NCBI RefSeq assembly: GCF_014297365.1 | Contig: NZ_JACOQD010000002.1 | Location: 744,001-808,000 of the forward strand | Direction of reading: 5' to 3' | DNA from: Winogradskyella echinorum | GTDB taxonomy: Bacteria; Bacteroidota; Bacteroidia; Flavobacteriales; Flavobacteriaceae | DNA: 64,000 nucleotides | Part shown: one piece after another, positions 60,341-64,000 of the stretch | Position numbering within the stretch: the first letter of the stretch is position 1 | Layout: each line of letters begins with the position of its first letter | Notes under the pieces: generated by a model | What the model was told of the DNA's origin: nothing | Database searches by the model: none | What the model saw: the letters and a program-made list of their open reading frames with translations, nothing else | Program-made: the position numbers and the translations under genes

Positions 60341-61066
60341 TTACATATTTTGAGTATAGAAGTTGTAATCCTTTAAAATGGTGTCAATAAACTTAACGTC
60401 GTACAACTTAGATTCAATCTGCAAGGTATCGCAAATTTTCTTCTTTAATAGACTTAATGTTTTATAATCATTATTCTTTCTAGAAATAGTAAAAGCCTCT
60501 TTTATAATACGAACGTCCTTATCAGTGAGCTGCGTAACATTACTAAAAACAGGCTCATAATCATCACTAATTTCTTCAAGAATTGTACTAGAAATTTTGT
60601 GTTTTTTCTTTACACTAATAACAACAGTTCCTGCGGCAGAATCGCCAATACGCTGTTTTTTATCTGATAATAAGATACTTAAAATACCAATAGATGGTGT
60701 AAATATCCACAAATCAACAAGTCTTAGCATCCAACGCACAAAGAAATTATACCATTGTGTTGGCGAACCATCTATACTGACTACTTTAATTTTTAAAATC
60801 ATTTTACCAATGGTTTGTCCACCAAATACAATATGGCAAATTACTGAATAGAAAAATGCTGGTAATAGAAATAATCCTGTAAAACCACGTTTGGTCCATG
60901 CATCTGACTCAAAAATCTGTGAGAATTCTACAAGATTCTCCATAATAGTTATATAGGTAATTAAAATAACACCATCAATTAAGAAAGCCACCATACGCTC
61001 ACCTAAACCAATTAACTTATAATCTAGGTTAACATTTTGTGCTGTGTTAATTGCTAATTTGCTCAT
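60341..61066 (-). CDS. RDD family membrane protein
   Basis: A 241-residue RDD-domain protein. It starts AINTAQNVNLDYKLIGLGERMVAFLIDGVILI, where the Arg of GERM and the Asp of LIDG fit the motif, and a later TIGKMILKIKVVSIDGS follows. Three TM helices are followed by a cytosolic tail of about 90 residues. It is transcribed away from the SpoIIM-like operon, to which it is normally linked in Bacteroidota. Confidence 0.92.
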   Translation of the reverse strand: MSKLAINTAQNVNLDYKLIGLGERMVAFLIDGVILITYITIMENLVEFSQIFESDAWTKRGFTGLFLLPAFFYSVICHIVFGGQTIGKMILKIKVVSIDGSPTQWYNFFVRWMLRLVDLWIFTPSIGILSILLSDKKQRIGDSAAGTVVISVKKKHKISSTILEEISDDYEPVFSNVTQLTDKDVRIIKEAFTISRKNNDYKTLSLLKKKICDTLQIESKLYDVKFIDTILKDYNFYTQNM

Positions 61067-61101
61067 GGAAATGTATATTCGTTTTAAATATGAAATGATT
61101 T

Positions 61102-62109
61102 ATGCGCGAAGCGTCTTTCGTGAAGCAAAATAAGGAAAAATGGATTGGTTTTGAAAACGCATTGGAGAATAATGCAAAAATAAATCCAGATGACTTAGCT
61201 TCTTACTATATACAACTTACTAACGATCTATCTTACGCTCAGACGTACTATCCTGGGAGCAAGACTTTGTTGTACCTTAATTCGTTGGCTTCGCAAGCAC
61301 ATCAAAAAATTTATATTACTAAGAAAGAATCTAAAAATAAAATTGTTTCGTTTTGGCGCGATGAGTTTCCGCTATTCTTTTATCAATACCACAAAACCTT
61401 ACTCTACGCATTTTTAATTTTTATGTCTGCAGTTATTATAGGCGTGGTTTCAACATTGAATGACGATTCATTTGTGCGTTTAATTTTGGGAGATGCCTAT
61501 GTAAATATGACCATTGAGAATATTGAAAATGGAGAACCAATGGCAGTTTACAAAAGCGGAAGTAATATTGGGTCTTTTTTGGGCATAACCATTAATAATA
61601 TTAGAGTTGCTATTTTAGCATTTGCGCTTGGAGTGTTTTTTAGCGTTGGTACTATTTATGTATTATTTAGTAATGGTATTATGTTAGGAGCGTTTATCAC
61701 CTTCTTTTACAATAATGATATTTTAGAAAAAACCTCAACAGTTTGGTTACATGGTACTATTGAAATTTCGGTAATTGTAATAGCAGGTTGTGCTGGTTTG
61801 GTAATGGGTAATAGCTTTTTGTTTCCGAGAACGTATTCTAGGCGTGTCGCTTTTATGAAAGGTGCTAAAGATGGTTTAAAAATTGTAGTGAGTACCATTC
61901 CGTTTTTTATTATTGCCGGTTTTATTGAAGGTTTTATAACACGTTATGGCGAACAAATGCCTTGGGTGTTAGCTTATGGGATTATTTTTGTTTCGCTGTT
62001 TGTTATCGTTTATTATTATATAATTTATCCTATAACGTTACATAAGGCTAACCAAGTAAAACTGGATAATAGAGCTTCTGAATTAATCCCCAAACCCCAA
62101 CTCACGTGA
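61102..62109 (+). CDS. SpoIIM (stage II sporulation protein M)-like membrane protein
   Basis: A 335-residue protein with the SpoIIM/DUF95 pattern: an N-terminal cytosolic helical part (1-95), then five or six TM helices with NNIRVAILAFALGVFFSVGTIYVLFSNGIMLGAF and a final LFVIVYYYIIYPITLH. Non-sporulating Bacteroidota carry it next to RDD, DUF4129 and DUF4350 genes. It overlaps the next gene by 4 nt. Role unclear. Confidence 0.92.
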   Translation: MREASFVKQNKEKWIGFENALENNAKINPDDLASYYIQLTNDLSYAQTYYPGSKTLLYLNSLASQAHQKIYITKKESKNKIVSFWRDEFPLFFYQYHKTLLYAFLIFMSAVIIGVVSTLNDDSFVRLILGDAYVNMTIENIENGEPMAVYKSGSNIGSFLGITINNIRVAILAFALGVFFSVGTIYVLFSNGIMLGAFITFFYNNDILEKTSTVWLHGTIEISVIVIAGCAGLVMGNSFLFPRTYSRRVAFMKGAKDGLKIVVSTIPFFIIAGFIEGFITRYGEQMPWVLAYGIIFVSLFVIVYYYIIYPITLHKANQVKLDNRASELIPKPQLT

Positions 62110-63026
62110 ACGAAAAGTATATAGAACTAAGAACAAGAAGTTCGTTTGGAGATATCATAAACACTTACTTCCTATTCTTAAAACATAATTTTAAAGCTTA
62201 CACAAATTTATATCTTAGGTATAATGCTATCAGTATTATACTAACTTTAATTTGCTCTTACTTACTTGTCACAGGATTTATGGGTTTAGCAAGTAGAGAT
62301 TTTAGATTTGGTATGGGCAACAACATTGCTACAGAAAGCTATTTTATTGCTGGTGTTATCATTTTGCTATTAATAGTATTTGTAACCTCATTAATTAACT
62401 ATAGCTTTTCTAGTGCTTTTATTGCAGACTATGTTAATAATGAAGGCCATGTAGAATCTAAACGCATTTGGCGAAGTATCTTAAAAAATATTGGAACCAT
62501 TATTGTTTTTATATTAATTGGTGCACTACTGTATATCGTTTATTTCATCATTTCTGGTATTTTAGCTTTTATACCTTTTCTAGGTATGCTTATACAGTAT
62601 GGCTTAAGTTTTACCATGACTGCCATATTTGGATTAACCTTTATGTCTATTTTTTCATCTAACAAAGGATTTAGTGAAGCCATATCTGAAGGTTTTGATT
62701 TCTCATTCTCTAACTTTTGGCGCGTTATTTTGTATGGTTTAGTCATTGGAATCCTTAACTTTATAATTATGTCTATGCTATCATTAATACCATCAGTTAT
62801 TATGGGTATTTATGTGTATTTTTCTGTAGATAGTGGTGTTGATATTGCTACGAGTGTTTTTTCTAAAATAGTGCTCACCTTATGGTTTACATGCTTTTTA
62901 CTTGCCTTTATTTATAGCCAAGCACTTTCGCAATTGTCCTATGGTGTTCTATACTATAACCTTAATGAGGTAAAATACAATGTCTTTCTTCAAAAGAAAA
63001 TAGATCAAATTGGTGTTAATGAGTAG
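62106..63026 (+). CDS. Multi-TM membrane protein of the SpoIIM-DUF4129 operon
   Basis: A 306-residue protein with about six TM helices and a pattern like DUF4013/glycerophosphodiester-phosphodiesterase membrane-domain proteins (FGDIINTYFLFLKHNFKAY at the start). It overlaps both neighbours (4 nt upstream, 8 nt downstream), indicating a tight operon. Specific function unknown. Confidence 0.85.
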   Translation: MNEKYIELRTRSSFGDIINTYFLFLKHNFKAYTNLYLRYNAISIILTLICSYLLVTGFMGLASRDFRFGMGNNIATESYFIAGVIILLLIVFVTSLINYSFSSAFIADYVNNEGHVESKRIWRSILKNIGTIIVFILIGALLYIVYFIISGILAFIPFLGMLIQYGLSFTMTAIFGLTFMSIFSSNKGFSEAISEGFDFSFSNFWRVILYGLVIGILNFIIMSMLSLIPSVIMGIYVYFSVDSGVDIATSVFSKIVLTLWFTCFLLAFIYSQALSQLSYGVLYYNLNEVKYNVFLQKKIDQIGVNE

Positions 63027-63747
63027 CATAAAACTCAAACATATCAACACCATTATATTATCAACTTTTGGTTCTTCCTTAATATGGGCTCAAGATGTTA
63101 TAGTAAAGCGAGATTCGTCTAATGTAGATGTTACTTATTTTAGAGACAATTTTAAGGACAGTTATTCTGGTGATGACTTTAACTATGCCATTAACGATAC
63201 TGGTGGTATTAACCTAATGCAACAAATCCTTAGAAAATTCTTTAATTGGTTGAACGATGTTTTTGGCTTTGATATTGATTGGGTAGATTACCAAACATTA
63301 GAATACATTGTTTACGGTCTGCTTGGTATTGTAGCACTATATTTAGTAATTAAATTTTTGTTACAGAATCCTATAAGTTCCGTCTTTAAAACTGAAACTA
63401 AAGAAATTGAAGGATTTAGCTACGTTGAAGAAAATATAGAACAAATCGATTTCGATAAACTCATTAAAAAAGCCTTAAAAGACAAGAACTATAGATTAGC
63501 CACGCGTTTTCTGTATTTAAAATCTTTAAAGTCTTTAGCCAATAAAAAAATTATTGAATGGCATTACGATAAAACCAATTCGGATTATCTCAACGAAATA
63601 AAAGATGGTAAATTAAAAGATTTGTTTAGGCACGTCTCTTACATCTATGATTATGTTTGGTATGGAGAATTTCCTATTGACGAAACCAGTTTTAACAAAA
63701 ACAAAGACGATTTTAATCAACTTATAAATTCAACACAGCATGGATAA
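63019..63747 (+). CDS. DUF4129 domain protein
   Basis: About 242 residues from the ATG at 63019, overlapping the upstream stop by 8 nt. Signal-like N-terminus (LKHINTIILSTFGSSLIWAQD), one TM helix near 90-112 and a C-terminal DUF4129 domain with LIKKALKDKNYRLATRFLYLKSLKSLANKKIIEWHYDKTNSDYLNEI. This domain is characteristic of the MoxR-DUF58-type clusters. It overlaps the next gene by 8 nt. Confidence 0.88.
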   Translation: MSSIKLKHINTIILSTFGSSLIWAQDVIVKRDSSNVDVTYFRDNFKDSYSGDDFNYAINDTGGINLMQQILRKFFNWLNDVFGFDIDWVDYQTLEYIVYGLLGIVALYLVIKFLLQNPISSVFKTETKEIEGFSYVEENIEQIDFDKLIKKALKDKNYRLATRFLYLKSLKSLANKKIIEWHYDKTNSDYLNEIKDGKLKDLFRHVSYIYDYVWYGEFPIDETSFNKNKDDFNQLINSTQHG

Positions 63748-64000
63748 GCGTTCTAAAATAGCGCTCTATATTATTGGTGCAGTCATTGTTTTTATAATGA
63801 TTGCAGAAATCGTGAAGCCACAACCTTTAAACTGGCGCGATTCATTTTCTGCAGCAGACAAAATTCCATTAGGCTGTTATGTGCTTTTTAATGAGCTTGA
63901 AACTTTTACTGATGAAGAAGTTATTGCTTCAGAAGAATCTATATATCAATATCTCAAAAAAGTAGACCATACATCTCCAAAAACTTTAATGTTTATTAAT
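63740..64000 (+). CDS. DUF4350 domain protein (3' end outside window)
   Basis: The first 87 codons are visible: a TM helix near residues 7-25 (IALYIIGAVIVFIMIAEIV), then NWRDSFSAADKIPLGCYVLFNELETFTDEE, which matches the DUF4350 start. It overlaps the DUF4129 stop by 8 nt. In relatives it is followed by MoxR ATPase and DUF58 genes, here presumably just outside the window. Confidence 0.85.
   Translation, partial: MDKRSKIALYIIGAVIVFIMIAEIVKPQPLNWRDSFSAADKIPLGCYVLFNELETFTDEEVIASEESIYQYLKKVDHTSPKTLMFIN

Overview
The window is a chromosomal segment of a member of the Bacteroidota, almost certainly a Flavobacteriaceae. It is AT-rich. Its markers are the DUF4295-rpmG-rpmB block beside ftsY, a long NusB, a PUR-domain DUF3276 protein, a DUF1573 lipoprotein, a T9SS sorting-domain protein, a TonB-dependent receptor with a carboxypeptidase-like N-terminal domain, and the SpoIIM-DUF4129-DUF4350 cluster. 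No rRNA, tRNA, CRISPR array or transposase was seen.

Layout. 1-17174 is ordinary chromosome: ftsY (partial), DUF4295, rpmG, rpmB, cinA, an Hpt protein, an FAH-family hydrolase, an exonuclease, an ECF sigma gene with two small genes, yajC, DUF1573, nusB, an amino-acid dehydrogenase, an ABC exporter, an M14 peptidase, csaA and a thioredoxin-like protein. 34800-49778 is also ordinary: GNAT, TonB, TonB-dependent receptor, lysoplasmalogenase-like protein, NDH-2, ECF sigma, acyltransferase, NUDIX, a tail-fibre-like protein, a T9SS protein, a cyclophilin and an M3 peptidase. From about 56.2 kb to the end come AraC, a serine hydrolase, VOC, TRIC/UPF0126, RDD and the SpoIIM-DUF4129-DUF4350 operon.

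The striking part is two gene-cassette arrays, Array A (17258-about 34800, about 15 cassettes) and Array B (49806-about 56185, 7 clear cassettes). Each cassette holds one to three genes, mostly of unknown function, followed within a few bases by a structured repeat of about 110-205 bp (usually about 138). The first bases of a cassette (GTT plus about seven variable bases) are the reverse complement of the bases at the left end of its own trailing repeat, the geometry of integron cassettes and attC sites. The repeats fold as a long outer stem plus an inner hairpin. Several outer stems of different sequence share one architecture, with compensatory changes, and pair better on the bottom strand (G.T wobbles) than on the top (A.C mismatches). 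Both arrays start at a matching 52-bp leader (44 of 52 bases identical, by hand count) ending in the same G|TT junction, which looks like an attI-type docking site. Sites near the leaders are intact and those far from them are decayed, as expected if new cassettes enter at the leader. No integrase lies in the window, so the recombinase would act from elsewhere or has been lost.

Cassette cargo includes a barstar-like inhibitor, a DUF1963/YwqG protein, a ParD/ParE toxin-antitoxin pair with a clear operator palindrome, a LytS/LytTR two-component pair with a metallophosphatase in one 3-kb cassette, a RibD-like reductase, an HxlR/VOC pair, lipoproteins and small membrane proteins. All function calls come from reading the translated sequence; no database search was run.
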